Part shown: positions 44,041 to 57,600 of the stretch, in pieces
How the letters are laid out: the number at the start of each line of letters is the position of its first letter
How positions within the stretch are numbered: position 1 is the first letter of the stretch
Assembly (NCBI GenBank): GCA_013398615.1
Contig: VZSR01003807.1
Span: 37,435,792-37,499,791, forward strand
Direction: 5' to 3'
Source of the DNA: Brachypodius melanocephalos
Lineage: Eukaryota > Chordata > Aves > Passeriformes > Pycnonotidae
DNA length: 64,000 nucleotides
Program-made: the position numbers and the translations under genes
The notes under the pieces: model-generated
Told to the model about the DNA's origin: nothing
Databases searched by the model: none
The model's input: only the letters and a program-made list of their open reading frames with translations

Positions 44041-47000
44041 GGAATACAAAGGCAGAAATGCTTCAAAGAGCTTTTTGTGTGTGCAGGTGTTGCACGACCA
44101 GGGCGTTGTGTCTGTGTAGACCCAAGGTCAAATTAATGCATTTCACTTTTTCTCTCCCTGGTGGGTCCATATTGGGGAGGAAAAACACGAGACACATCGA
44201 ATTGTTTCCTGCCAACCTGTATTAATGCTGATGTAGACTGAGATGTCGAGATACGACTGTTGGATTCTCCTAATTGGAATGCTGCTTTCAGATCTCCTGT
44301 CCCACATCCTACATGCATATTCAGTTTCGTCTCAGAGGAAAGCTCCTTTCTCCTCTGAAACGGGTTTTTTATCTTTCCAGATTTATTTCCTAGGAACCTT
44401 GAAAGCATGAATATATTACAGAAGCATTACCAAGAATCCAAAGGCTTTAGACGCTTTGTGTTTTAATTTTCTTTTGCTGCAGTTCCCAAAGTGAGTATTT
44501 ATGGCCCTTGAATGCCATCCAGTGGTGGAAAAGCAGGGCATCTCCCATCCTGCTGAGAAACCGCCTCCAGACACGGCAAGTTCACAAGGAAAATTATTTT
44601 TACATTAACGGCTTATCTCATGCCCTATTTGTAGTGAGATCAGAAACCATAAAAATATATTTTATATGGCAGGGCACAGCGACAGAAAAGCCATCTGGCG
44701 TTTCACAGTTCTTTAAAATGTGAGACAGAAATAGACTGTATTTATAATTTGAATTATAATTGGCTTTAAAGCTCAAGCTTCAAACAACTGAAAGGGCTGA
44801 CTTTTTCATCTTCATCATGGTTTTTTAAGGCAGAATTTTCTCTTGGGATTTGCTTGCTCAAGAGAGCTAAAGTGTGAGCTGCCGTGGAGGGAGACAGCTT
44901 TGTTAACTATTTCCGTGCAGGGCTTTGGAACAGCTGGCTGTTTTGGAAACTTAACGTGCAGAGAGATTGCAAGATATGCCTTGTTGAGAGTACATTGTTA
45001 CTTAAGTGATAGCACTTTCTGCCTTTCCTATGGTGTGGATTCAGTAAGTATTTGATTTTATGCAATTACAAAAACACAGACTGCAGATAACAAAGACTGG
45101 ATCCATCAACAAAAACATCCATCAGCCATGGACTGGATCCATCAGCCTGTCAAATAAACACCAGATTTGTTTGGAAATCAGAAATATATTTTGAAGGGTT
45201 TATTTTTATAAAAAAGCCCTCGAAACAACAAACATATAGAATAAGTGCAGTTCTTCAAGTAGTTATAGTGGCTCAATTCTTAAACCACAATTTAAAGTCA
45301 CATTTTCACTGTCTTCTCTCCTCACACAATTTCTGCTTTGTCCCACTGGTGCCATTTAATGATGGCAATATAGAATGAACAAAGAGGAAATGGCTGGAAA
45401 AAACAGAAGAAAAAAGTTTCAAAAAGCCACTCTAAAACAACAAGAAAACCCCACCAATTCCTAGTTTTCTTTTTTCTTCTGACACGGAAGAGCACCTTCT
45501 TTTTTCTAACTCTGCAAAACTGAATTTTCACTCCTTTAGAATCCATTACATTTGGAGATTTTTTTTTTTCGTTTTGACACTCTCTGCCCAATCATTTCTG
45601 ATTTTCAGTGAGATTATTGCCCAGGTTTCTTGCCCTCCAGTGGGATTCCCCACTTGCACCCTGAGATGTGACCAGTTATCGTACCTGATGCTAAACCACC
45701 AATTCAACAATGAAGCCTTGTTCTGAAGCCTCAGGCTTCTACCTGTACCTTCCTCACAGATTGCCTTGCAAGGGTTTGGGGTGCAGAGATGAATGTTCTC
45801 CCTGGCTACTATCAGACAGTACCAGAGCAGATTCCAGCTACTTGGACATTCGTGCTGGTGGCCTGTTGGGACACCCAGGACACTGTGTCAGTTTATGCCA
45901 CAGAGCACGAATCCCAGATCTGGTTCAAGAGAGAACACTTGAAACTGTTCCAGTATGGTTCCTGTTTTGGAGGGAAAGTTTGGAGAGGGATAGAGAACTC
46001 CTGAGCTTACCTTAGGATGTGGAAGCAAGGACTAGTGGTGTTAGTTGGCTGGGTGTCTTACTTTTTGTGTACAGGTCCTGAGCTTCTGGAGTACAGGACT
46101 CAAATATCTCCTGAATCCCAGACACTGATTATAGTTATGTTTGGCACTGGCCTTAATGGCTACTCAGTCCTTAGCTGTTGTAGTGAGGCACAAAATAAAT
46201 TTTTGTTTTCTCTCTGAATGTATAAGACAATTTGCATGTTTGTGAGGATTGCTATGGGTTGGGGACTATGGAATCAGAAAGGCCACTGAATTCCCTAGAT
46301 AAAAATTTCAGGAAAACTATTGCAGCAACAGTGGCATACATTTTGGGATTCACACGCCAAATATGCCTGTCACTGAACACTAATCCCAGGAAAGAGGTAT
46401 CACTCAGCTCTGTTGGTGTTACTCTTCTTTACTCTTTGCTCTGACAGACGCATTCCCAATGCCTTTTCCATTAGGATCTTGCATGCACTTCTCTTGATGA
46501 GGCAAATCACATCTCTCTTTTATCTGCCACAAAGATAAAATTCTTGTTTCTCGAGAAACAAAGTGCTCTTAGAAACCAGGATTCATAGCAGTTCTCCAAG
46601 TGCTGAAAAATAAGCACAGATCAATCCTCAAAATTTAAGAACATAGTGTAGAAGTAATTAAATTATTCACAGCAATAGTTTGTAAGTTTATTTTCTTGCT
46701 GGTTTTACAGCCCTCAGCCCCATACTTTTGACTTCCCTGCCTTTTTTGTACCCTTGCACCCAAGTGGAGAGAGACAAGCAGAGATTGGCAGGGCTGCCTG
46801 TGATCCTTCCACCGTCTCCCTCGGCTCCTCACTTCAGGCTCACTCCAATTTTGGGGTTACCCACTGATTCCAAGGAGAAAGGTAAAGGAAGGTGATTCAA
46901 GAAGCAGGGAGGGAATGTGACTGCTACACTGAGTTAATCCTGACACAGGTACCATGTGTGTGGTGTTTCTGCCTGCCTGGACAGTGCACTGCAGCCATCG

Positions 47001-47550
47001 CCACTTGTCCTGCTGGTGCTCAGGATGGTGGCAATACCAGCAGGCAGCATAGATCTCCAATCCTAGCAGCTTGTGCCACACATGGGCTTTTCTGTCAGTC
47101 CTGCACAATCAGAGGCCATGGTTCTCGTGTCTGAAGAAGCTGACAGATACATTGTGCAGCTGTATCGAGACCCATGCTATTCTACTGCCACACAGGTGTG
47201 TTTTCTGCTTTTCAGCTGGGCTTCAGCCTGGAGCCTCTCCCCAGATTTCCGACTCTGGGTAGTGTTGTGCTGCTCAAAGTGTTCCTCTCTATTTGCATGT
47301 AGTACAGTGAAAGTCTTGTTTCCAGCAGCAGAGAAACAAGTTTGGGTGCTGGGTGGAGATAATTTCTTCGCAAGAACAATTATCACCAGAACCTGTCCTT
47401 TCGGTTCTGTCTTTCTTCGGTTTCTGTCATGGGGCTGCAAATACTGCTGTTGACAGTCTGTGTCTGTCTGCTGGCTCCTCTCTGCTTTGCAGTGGCATAT
47501 CCTGGGTCTGCCAGCAGGTGCCATCAAAACGAATCAAACATCAGAAGCTG
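44041..47550. other. Intergenic, no gene recognised
   Basis: AT-rich DNA with only short or low-complexity frames. ACTGGATCCATCA occurs twice near 45098 and 45129. I see no supported gene, RNA or transposable element. Confidence 0.5.
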
Positions 47551-47890
47551 CATAGAGTCATAGAATCATAGAATATCCTGATTTGGAAGGGACCCACAAG
47601 AATCGTCAAAAGCTGACTCCTGTCCCAGCACAGCACCATCCCAAAGAGTCACACCATGCACCTGAGAATATTCTCCAAATGTTTCTTGAACTCTGTCAGG
47701 CTTGGTGCTGTGACCACTTCACTGAGGAGCTTGTTCTAGTGCCCAACCACCCTCTGAGTGATGAACCTCTTCCTAAAGCCCAGCCTAAGCCTCACCTGAC
47801 ACAGCTTCAGGCCATTCCCTCATGTCCTTGTCACTGGTCACCAGAGAGAGGAGATCAGTGCCTGCCCCTCCTCTTCCCCTTGTGAGGAAG
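47551..47890 (-). mobile_element. CR1 LINE fragment, 3' end, inverted
   Basis: The block begins with the inverted terminal repeat GAGTCATAGAATCATAGAAT and continues GATTTGGAAGGGACCCACAA near 47579, then CAGCACAGCACCATCCCAAAG, CTGTCAGGCTTGGTGCTGTGACC near 47694, CACCCTCTGAGTGATGAACC near 47748 and CCAGAGAGAGGAGATCAGTG near 47841. These match the complement of a CR1 3' untranslated region. The frame at 47583-47885 belongs to the repeat. This is one of the better preserved copies in the window. Confidence 0.93.
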
Positions 47891-49879
47891 TACATAATTG
47901 TGGGGGGAGGACAGTCCTGATTATTTTTCATTGTCTCTGCTTTTCTCCACATCAAGGTCAAAAAGGGGAAGAAGTGATCAAGGATAGACTAAAAATGATT
48001 GAAAGAATGTGTATAGAACATGTAAGTTTGATGTCAGGCTGAACATGTCTGATTGAACAAGTATGGAAAGAACCTCTGTGTAATTAACAACTATCTCAAA
48101 TGAGGAGGGCTGTCACCGTTGTACCAGTTAGTCGTAGACCTGTTGGATGCCCGGATTGCCATCCATCTGCTAGCTGAGCAGGGAGTCACTTGTGCTCTCA
48201 TTTCCTAGTCAGTGCCTGCCAGGGATATTTGAGAATGCTACCTGAAGATAAGTAGTTATTTTATGTGCAGGGCTTATGTACTTCACCAAAAAGCAACTTT
48301 TTCATGCATATATGTGAGGCATATGAAAAACAATTGGCTGTAAAGCCTGGAGCTCAGATGTGTGCATCAGAGACTTCTCTTGCTGCTAAAGGTATTTTTT
48401 TTTTCTGATAAACACATCCTTTCTTAAGTTGTGTGCTTCCCATAATACTTATCTCCAGGAATAAGAGCTGTTGAAGAGTGCTCTGATAGTTAAGTGTAGG
48501 CTGTATGGGGCATTTCAAACTTGTAAGTACTTCTTGCAATAGGCACCCAGCTGCAGAGGAATAATAAGAAAGCATGTCATTCTGAATTGTTTACTGAATG
48601 TAGGCTGGTTTCTTATCTTCTATTCCCGTTGACCTGAGGTGAAATTGATGATCTTTTTCACTTGCAATTCATAGGCCTCAGGCTCCCTGTGCACTGAGGT
48701 CCACAGAAAAACAGGCATCTGAAGAAAAAGTAATTGTCTGTGCAGTAAGGCTTTGATGCTGACCTTGGCCTTTCCATTGTTAGGTGTGAGACAGTAATAT
48801 TTTCTTCAAACACTGCTCCTTGTTTGAATTTTGCTAGAAACTGTGTGAAGTCCAGTGACTTTGGCCCTGATGAAGGAAACTATTTCTCTTCACTAGGAGT
48901 GGAATTTTTTAATCACCTTTATAACCAGTACAGAGAGACATGTCCCTGCACAGGGGGTCATTTGTCCCCTTGTATTGTGACCAAGATTACAAGAGCAGCT
49001 CAGGTGCCTCTTTACTGGGTGGCCAAAACTAGGTGAAATAAATCCCACCTGGGTGTTGGCTGACTGGTGAGATGGATCTGGAAGTGATGCCACCATTACA
49101 TATCATGATGGTAGAGCAGCATCTGCCCTGCTGAGCAGCTCTGAACTTGCTAACCTGGCCTGTGCAGTGGCACTGCCTGGGGTCTGAGGCAGAGAGAAGG
49201 ACACTGAAAGAGGTGAGGTTGTTGATGGTGCCTCAAGGAGAAGGCTGACAGGTCAGGAGATGGAGATTTCTGAGAATCTCAGGAGACAGACCCAAGATGA
49301 GGGTGCAGGTGGGAAGTGACCGTGAAGACTGCTGTTATATTAAATATCTTATTTTGCAGTGCATGGTTTCCTCCAGTGAACAGCAAGTATCTCTCTACAG
49401 CCAACTTTTCTGGCTTGCTTTCCATATATTTTTGTGCAGCCAAAGTTTACTCAGCAATTATTAATATTAAGCAAATTTGAAGTTTGCTGTCAGCAAACAC
49501 AGCAGAGACTGGAGTATTAGTGCCTCCTTGTGTGGCTGAGCTGAGAAGAAGAGGTCTCAGGAGGTCTGTGAAGCAAATGCAGCAGAGCAGCACTTTGCAG
49601 TGGAAGCTTTTAAAATCCATGACATTTTGAGAGAAGTTTTTCAGATTGTAATGTCCAAATAGCTGCAATCTGCTTATGAGCAAAACATAACCAGAATATG
49701 AAGGGGGATTTGTCAGATGGTAAGAGTTTAGAGGCTGTTGCAAAGAATAGGGCATTTTTTTTCCTCTTTGTTGTTGGTAGATGGGATGAAAAGCAATGTG
49801 AGCCAGTTGTAGCAAATGAGGAGATTTGGGTTAGATAGTGAATAAAGCTTTCTGTTGCTGAAGGAAATGAAGCAGGGAA
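47891..49879. other. Intergenic, no gene recognised
   Basis: Short frames only and no recognised element. Confidence 0.5.
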
Positions 49880-50035
49880 ATTGGCTGTCTGAGGAAGATG
49901 AGGTATCTCCATCGCTGGAGAACTCTGAGAACAGATTGAAAAAATATTTGTCAGAAGTGACATGGCTGTAGGTGACCCTGCCTGGAGGCTAGGGAACGGA
50001 TGAGGCCCTTCCAGCCTTGTGATCTGCCCCTTCTG
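49880..50035 (+). mobile_element. Old CR1 LINE 3' tail fragment
   Basis: GATGAGGTATCTCCATCGCTGGAGAACTCTGAGAACAG, then GACATGGCTGTAGGTGACCCTGCCTGGAGG and GAGGCCCTTCCAGCC (about 49898-50020) follow the order of a CR1 tail (rule of the type: ...TCTCCATCNNTGGAG..., ...TAGGTGACCCTGC..., ...GGTCCCTTCCAACC...). The terminal octamer repeat is lost. The 166-codon minus frame at 49610-50110 overlaps this copy and is not called. Confidence 0.65.
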
Positions 50036-53000
50036 AGATGAATTATCTAATTCAGACAGGTCTGTTGGAATAAACACCACAACAGTGTGTTTGTCAGACT
50101 GTTGGACCACTGTGAGTACAAATAGTCAGCCTAATGGACGTGAGTTAAAACTTCACATTTAATTGGAGTTTATTTTCTGAAATGAAGCAAGGGATGGAGG
50201 CATCTATTTAGGAAGCCTATTCTAAAAAGTCTGAGTCTGACACTTGCTGCATCTGATAGGACAGACTGGCTCATACAGCACTAGAGTTTTTAAAGAACTG
50301 AGCAGGAGAGGGGAAGGTTGGTTATTTTTCAAGTGTGAATTACTCTATTCAGGGCCTGAGTGGTGTACAACAGACCTGTGTGAATTACAGCATCTTCCTG
50401 ATACTTCTGGTGCATGATGCCTCTTCCCTGCATGCTCCCTGTGCTTCCCTTGCTACCTCTCCTTCTCTCATTAGATTTTGGAACAGAAGCTAAGGTGACA
50501 TGATGTCTTTTTACAGAAGCCACCTGGACCAAAGCTGTGTTCAGGGCGGTCAGCTGGCTGGGCAAGTGCCATTCCCAGTATCCAGTCAGCTTCCACCCAC
50601 TCAGCATCTGCTCCCCACAGTTTCCCATGGTGTGTGCACTGCAGTTTGGTCACGGTGATCTGGGCAGCCTCCTCAGTTCTCTGTGGTTTTGTACTTAGTG
50701 CCAGATGGCCTTTGGCCACCAAAATCTGTGCTGTGACAGCATCAGCTGGGAAGTGACAGCAAGGCTGGTCTCCCAGGGAAAACGATGGTTGCTGGGATGA
50801 CAGAAGTGCTGGTAAAATCGGCAAGCGTCATCGTCAGTACACCCTAGGTGTCAGTATAGGTACGTGTGTTGGAGGAGGAGCAGGGTTCCACAGTGTACCA
50901 GCACCATATCCTGGGAAAGATTTTGTGAGTGAATTTGGCAGTGACTGGTGGAGCCTCAGTCTAAGAAGAAATTGTGATTGTGATAACCACTGCTTCACTG
51001 GGAGGGATGTCCCATCCCAACAACTCCAAAGCAGTCAGACACACTGCTTACATGGGAGGGGGTGGTGGGGCCTGGGCTGGGACAGGGGGAGCAAGCTGCA
51101 TGATTTGCAGGCTTTTGTGGTAAGGATGCTGATGGTCAGCACCTACCAGGGGCAGTGGGGAGAGGTTACTGGTGTGAGCTGTCAGAGGAGAGAAGTGACC
51201 TGTATCTGTGTGGGGATTGAGGTGGGCATTGGTGAGCTGCCACTACAAAACTGCTGGCTACTCTGCTCTGAGCCCAGGACCATGAAGATCCACACGCTCA
51301 GGTGAGCAGCCTGGCACTCTCCTGAATCAGGAGTACAGAGCAGTCCCAACAGGGCGCTGGTGTTGTCCGTAGTGGCCAAGACATTGTAGATTCACAATGG
51401 ATGGCAACAGCTCTCATCAATGGGCCATGCTTCTGGTGTGTGAAAGACTGGCTGATGTTAGTGCTGGGGCTCCAGCTCTTAAAATAGCCCTGGGATATCT
51501 GCAGTGCAGAAGACAGAGAATTGTGGCATGCCCCCTGTCCCTGGAGTGTGCAAGGATCACCTGCTGCTTTTCTCTCCCTTTTTGAGTGGGTGGGGAGGCC
51601 AACACAGCAAGATCAGGAGCCTGTGGGTAGGCACAAGCTTTTGACTGGAGATGAGACAAGGATGGGAACTAACTGGGATGATAAAAGCATCTATGGGGAT
51701 GCTTCTGTGACTGATATTATCCTGCCTGTGGTAGTGCATGACCACATCATCCATTCATGATCACATCAGTGTTGATGCGGTCCTGAGGACCTGACAGAGC
51801 CAGGTGAAGCCATGGACCTGGAGACAAATCCCCAAACCATGCTGCTCCACAAACCTTCTCTCTTGTGCAGCTGAGGAAACTGGGCTGCCCTGGAGGGCAG
51901 CAGGCTGGAGCTCACACATGGATTCATGGCTATTGTCAAGCCAAGGACCTTCCACCATGTTTGCATTTCCTGCCTCTGCCTATAGACCAAAAGAACGTTA
52001 ACAAGTACTTCAACAACACAGACACACTATCAGATTAAAAAATACTCCCAATAAAAACTGTCTTAACACAGCCCCACATGTATCACATGAGCTTGTGAGC
52101 AGAGAAGCTGTACTGTCTTACCTTTCAACAATTATTTTTAAGTCTCTCTTTTTGTGTGTGTGTGTGCTTATTCTTATCTCCAAGTTTTGGAATTAGGTGA
52201 CCTGAAAGACTGGCCTTGTTTGCATCCCTTTTCTCCAGCATGTTCATGTATTCATTACAAAAAGGTGGCTATTTCCTTCATCTGAACATATTTTTTCACC
52301 TTTATTTCCTTGAATAGCCTTTCTGTTTCCAGCACCCAGTTGGTCTACACATGAAAAACTTGAAAATGTGTGGTAGAAAATTCTTTTATGTGATTCAAAG
52401 ACAGACCAAAGCAAGTGCTTAGTTGAAAAAAAGAAGAGAATTTTCATTCCCTAAGAAATGGGCTTTTCACAGAGAGTGTGGGGTATTTTTAAAAGACTTC
52501 GTTTTTAAAAGGTCAAGGCAGAAAACTTATTCTTGCATGACCATGTTTCAGTGTTCAAATGTAGTTGACGTGCAGTTGCCTGCAGGAGTCCAGACTCCCT
52601 TTGGAGACATTGAAAATTTAGGGCTTAACTCCACTGCCCACAGGTAGGCATCTACCAATACCTGAGGTGCCCTAAAGTATCCTGGTGTTGTCTGCAGGTC
52701 TGTGAGGCCTCTGTCATGCCTGGGTGCAGGTGTGTCTTCCAGGATGATGTGAATCATCGCCCCTGATTCCAAAGGCTGTGTTGGAAAAATCCCTCTTGGA
52801 TGTAAAGGGAGCAGACAAACCCAGCACACAAATAGGTGTTTCTATACATCTAAATTTTGTGTTTTCGTAAGCAGCCATATCCTGTCCCATCTGTCTACAT
52901 TCCAGACAGTCTCTGATATCTCTCTTGTGCTCCCAATCTCAGTCTCATTAAGCTGGGGTTATCATGCAGCCTTGATGATTTGATATTTCAATACATTTTG

Positions 53001-54190
53001 TATCACTGGCAAAGAGCAACTGAGCTTTCTTCTTTTTAGGCAGAAGGGTAAGTGAAATGATCACAACTTCCTTTTTTTGTCTTTAGAAAACAAAGCATTC
53101 ATGGATTGGACACTAAAAAGCTTTGAATCACAAGAAAGCCAAGTACTACATTTCCTGTGCTAGCACGAAAATTAGCTTCTTGTAGGGCAAAATGTAGCAA
53201 TTACACTGGCAGGAATTGGAAAGATAAGTGGCAAAGCTACTTTAGAGCCAAGGAGAGGTCTTACATCTATGGAAGTATTTGATTTTTGCTTTTAATTAAT
53301 GTAGCTTCTCAAGATGCTTACTTGTCAATCACCTTTCATATAATTGTAGATGGGTTAAAAAGATCATGAAATGGTGAGTTACCAGGAAAAATGGAAAGAC
53401 TTATGTGGAAAACTGTGTGACTAGCACACCTGATGAGCTGTGGAAACAACTTGTGTTTTAAGTTGGTTAAAAGCCAGAAAACTACCATTGGAAAGTATTC
53501 AGTGTAAAGTAACAGGGAAGAATAGAGCATGAAGGCAGTTCATCAACCTAAGTGAAAGCCTGGAGGAAATATTCATATCTGGAACACCCCTGCCTGTTTT
53601 GTTCTGCTTTGCTCAACATTCCCTTTAAAAATAATGATTTTCAGGATCTGTTTGATTATTAGGCTTGTGCATGTAACATTTTGTCAAGTTACATATCTAA
53701 CAAATGATGTTTGAAGCCTGTTTGTGAAATACAACCTCCTAATAAACAGAACTTAGTATAGTTAACCTAATAAAGAGTAACTTTCCTTTTTCAGACAAAA
53801 CTCCCCTCAGGGTACTGTAGCTCTGGCACAGACACTTGTCTGCACTACAAAGCAAGCTGGGTGTTTAGGAGTATTTCTGAAGACGACTGGCTCATGGCCT
53901 TCCTGAGAAATGGAATTTCAGGTGCGAGTGCTGGGCATGAAGCTGCTGCCTTGCCACTGCCTGCCCCAGATCACAGAGGTGACATCCACGACAATTATGT
54001 ACACGGGGGCTGGCAGCTGTGCTTTTGAACCCAGGGATTGTGCCTGGTGGGGTTGGTGGCCGGCTGCCTCTTCAAATCAAACTCTTCAGTGATGCTGTTA
54101 AAAATATGTGATGTCAGTTGCAATGGGGAAAACAAACTCAAACTCAGTAGAGGTAAAAGTGATTTTTCTCTAGTTAATAGCACATGAGAC
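50036..54190. other. Intergenic, no gene recognised
   Basis: Between about 50300 and 52000 the DNA is GC-richer and CpG-poor, with several overlapping frames of 60-126 codons on both strands, none with a recognised domain. A (GT)7 tract lies at 52154-52167. The remainder is AT-rich and featureless. Confidence 0.45.
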
Positions 54191-54600
54191 ATCTGGATGC
54201 ACAGACTCTATCCAACTTCCTCGGGATCCACAGCCCCACGGCAAAGTCCTTTGCAGCTGGATGAATGTGGAACAGCCTTTGGTTCACTTCCATACCTTTG
54301 TTTTCCCTGCAGCGTGTTATCTCCACTCTGCAATCAGGCTCCTGTGCGGAGGAAGGCAATACTCAGCAGCTGTGAATTAAATCCAGACTCGAGCTGTGTC
54401 TCTGTTCAATCAGAGCATCCCCGGCAGTGCTGTGGGGTGGCACTGCGGTGCTGGTTTGTTCCCTGTTCCAGCCGAGCATCAGGGCTGGGGCCGGGCAGGG
54501 CAGCCCTCCCTGCCTCCTGCACCAAGGGTCCCTGCGGGGCGTGACATTCCCTCTGCCTCCAGCTGCCGGCCTGCCAAGGAAGCAAGGCTTTTTATTAGGA
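54190..54600. promoter_or_regulatory. GC-rich patch, possible regulatory element
   Basis: About 400 bases of higher GC content, with CpG words including CTCGGGATCCACAGCCCCACGG, GAGCATCCCCGGCAGTG and TGCGGGGCGTGAC. Open frames on both strands (54197-54544, 54396-54821, 54479-54709) reflect composition. No gene is recognised. It could be an enhancer or an unannotated non-coding exon. Confidence 0.25.
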
Positions 54601-57600
54601 AAGCACTCCTGTTAGCTCGGATGACAAGCAGCCTCTGGGTTTCGTGCTGGTCACGGCAGTTCTGTTCCTCATGGTGCACATGTATATGTGAAAGCATAAT
54701 ACATTTCACTTGTCACTTCTTCAGTTTGCTTGGCGTTTTCCCCTGTCATTATCGTGACAGAAGGGTTGATCTCAGAGTGCCACCAAGTGCAGAGTGCCTT
54801 GCAGAGATAAAAAATTGTTGAGAAATACAATGTGGATAGGTATGGAGCATATTAGAGGGCACATCAGCCCTCATCCGAGATATGCTCTACCTCTGCTTCT
54901 CATGTGTGTTGTGGCTTTTGGTTAAAGTTTGAGCAATGCACACTCTAATCTCTGTGCTGCTGCCAAAGTCAAACCGACCCACTGGATGGAAGACAATGGT
55001 TTACAGTAAAATATTAACACAACAGTATTAATGGAGGAATGTGTGGAAGAGGGAGAAAATAGAGAGGACTAAGAAAAAGCCACTCATCTAAGGTAATCAG
55101 CATCCAGACATTACTGGTTATTGTCACTCCAAAATGCAGATTATAAGGCAAGATTTCAAACAGCCTTCAAAAATATCTCCAAATTTTGCACACCAAGAGA
55201 CTCATTCAAAGATAGTTGAGGACAGTACTAGGTCTAACACTGACTTTTTTGACTTTAGATCCAGTTTCCAAAATTTTATTGGTGTACAATATATAAAACA
55301 TAAACATGATGAACAGATCACCACACTCCAGAACTTCTCAGTACTTTGTCCTCTCAAAAGCGTTTTGCTTTAGAAGATACCTTACAAGCTGTTCCTTTCT
55401 TATGGAAATAACTGTAATCTCCAAAGAGAGTGCAGCTGTCCCAGAGGACCTCCAGGCTTTGTGTGCTGTTAGTCATTACCATTGACTTGGGGTGTCAGTG
55501 TCAGGCTCCTTTCCTGATGCACAGCACCAATTCACACACCAAGGCCAGGTATTTCCATTTTTCATTCTAGTTTTGCAAATTAGGGGGCTGGGTGGTAATC
55601 CTCAAAAGGCTGGTTCACTGGGCATCAAACTTTTACACTATTACATTTTAATAATGAAAGCATCAGCATTCATTGGTTAGAGATTACATTTTTAAAAAAA
55701 ATTAGTACTCAAATCCCTATTTGCTATTTAAATCTCTTGCTTCTCATGCTAATTAGCCTGCCTGTGCAGTTTTCCCCTCCATTTGAGTCTGGGGTCTGTT
55801 TTAAGTAGATGATCAATGAGTCAGTGATTGCAATCTCCCACTGCCAGCATTTCCTTTCCCCCAGTTAATGCTCAGTTCTGCCGACTTCACTCCCGGTGGC
55901 TCCCAGACAGACAGCCCATTCATCTTGGGATTGTCTTCTCTCTTCCTTAAAACAAAAGATTAGCCAAGCATACAATGTTCCAATGCAGTTGTTTAATCAC
56001 AACCATCCCTCTTTAGCTACCTAAAAAAAAAAAAAATTGCAAAGTTTGATTCAAACCTTGGGGGATTTGATATTAAGGCTGTCAGACTTATGTGTCAATG
56101 TCAGACTGTGCTGACTCTATCAGGATCCATCAATAATGACTGATTTTCAAAAGAGGGAGAGGAAAAGGAGCAAACTTAGATGTGGAAGGAGACAAGAGGA
56201 TGTCAATCAGCCAGGAGAGTCAGTGGGAGCTGCTCAGTGCTCTCTGTGCCCCGCAAGCTTTTACATGCCTGGCTGTTGCTGAGTGCCAGCGCTGCTCTTG
56301 GTGGTTACCACATAGCATGTTTAAGGGTGAGCTAAGCCATCAGTTTTGGAGCCAAAACTGCCTTATTCTGTATTTGTGCCTGTCCTGAGGGCAGAGAGCA
56401 GCAAAGGTACAAGTTTGTAGTTGCTCTCGGGCTGAAGTGGCAGCAGCTTGTTGTTCCCCAGCCTGGAGCTGGCAAAAAAACCAAAGGGCATTTGGTGTCT
56501 TCCACTGCATTTCCTCAGCTGTTCAAGCTGTTCACTGAACTGAGAAGTTGCTGTCACCTCTTAAAGATTGGTAAGGCCTCGGCAGTGGTTGTTTTTGGGA
56601 ACACTGGTGGCTGCTGTTCGAGGTGTCAGGAGCCCCAGCCGCAGAGCTTGGGGGTTAATGCTGTCACTGGATGGTGGGTTTTATCAGCCCTTCCCTTGGT
56701 TTTGCTCACACAACTTTTCAGTTGTCTTGGTGCCAAGTAGTGGCTGTCTTTGTGTGCTTTGGCTGTCCTTGTGTGCCTTGGCTTTGTGTGGGAGCTAGGT
56801 TTGGTCCCAGTAACACTGTTAGCACCTGTCAGCCAGCACAGTCACTGCAGTGTCTGTAGGAGAGGTATGGCTTGTTTCCAGCCAGGACCTCTGGATGTGG
56901 AGGACAGCAATGCTTCCTTTTACAGGAGGGTTGAATCTCCTGCTTGGGGCTGTTTTGATCTGTAGATTGTCAGAACTTGTGAGTCTGTTTTAGGGAGTGA
57001 GGAGGTTTAGAAACTGTCCCTGGTGTGACTGTTTTACCCTGTGAGTTGATCTGGTGTTGCCCTAGGGGTGTGTTCCTGCCTGCCATACAAAGAAGGGTTT
57101 GGCAGGGGAAGGAGCCCAGCTGAGCAAGGTGGAGCCATCCCTGTAACGTGTGATGTGTCCTTTCTGCATTACCTGTTGGTCAGGATGCTGCAGCCCAAGC
57201 TTTTGCAAGGCTGACACATCAGCACAACCCCACTGAGGGACGATGCTCAGCCCTGGCTGCCGTGTGCCTTGCTCTAATGTGCTAGAAGGGCTTGAGGAAT
57301 GTGGCAGCATGTGCTTGCTCCAGGCAGCTCTGCTCTCCTGGGAGGACCTGCTGCAAGACTGAATGGAGCACATTTGGTGTGCTGGGGCGTGTTGCAGGGA
57401 GAGGGACAGAGGCTGCTTTGGGGACAGTGCCTTGCTGAGAGGTGTCCAGGGTGTGGTGGTTGTGCAGGTGGCTTATCTGCAGCCTGTCACTGCCCAGATG
57501 CCTGTCCTGCTCTGTCACGTGCCTGCTGGTTTGATGGTTTTGGGGGACACGATTCCAGCCAAGTGCTTAGTGCACAGCCCAGGAGGAAGTGTGGGTCAGT

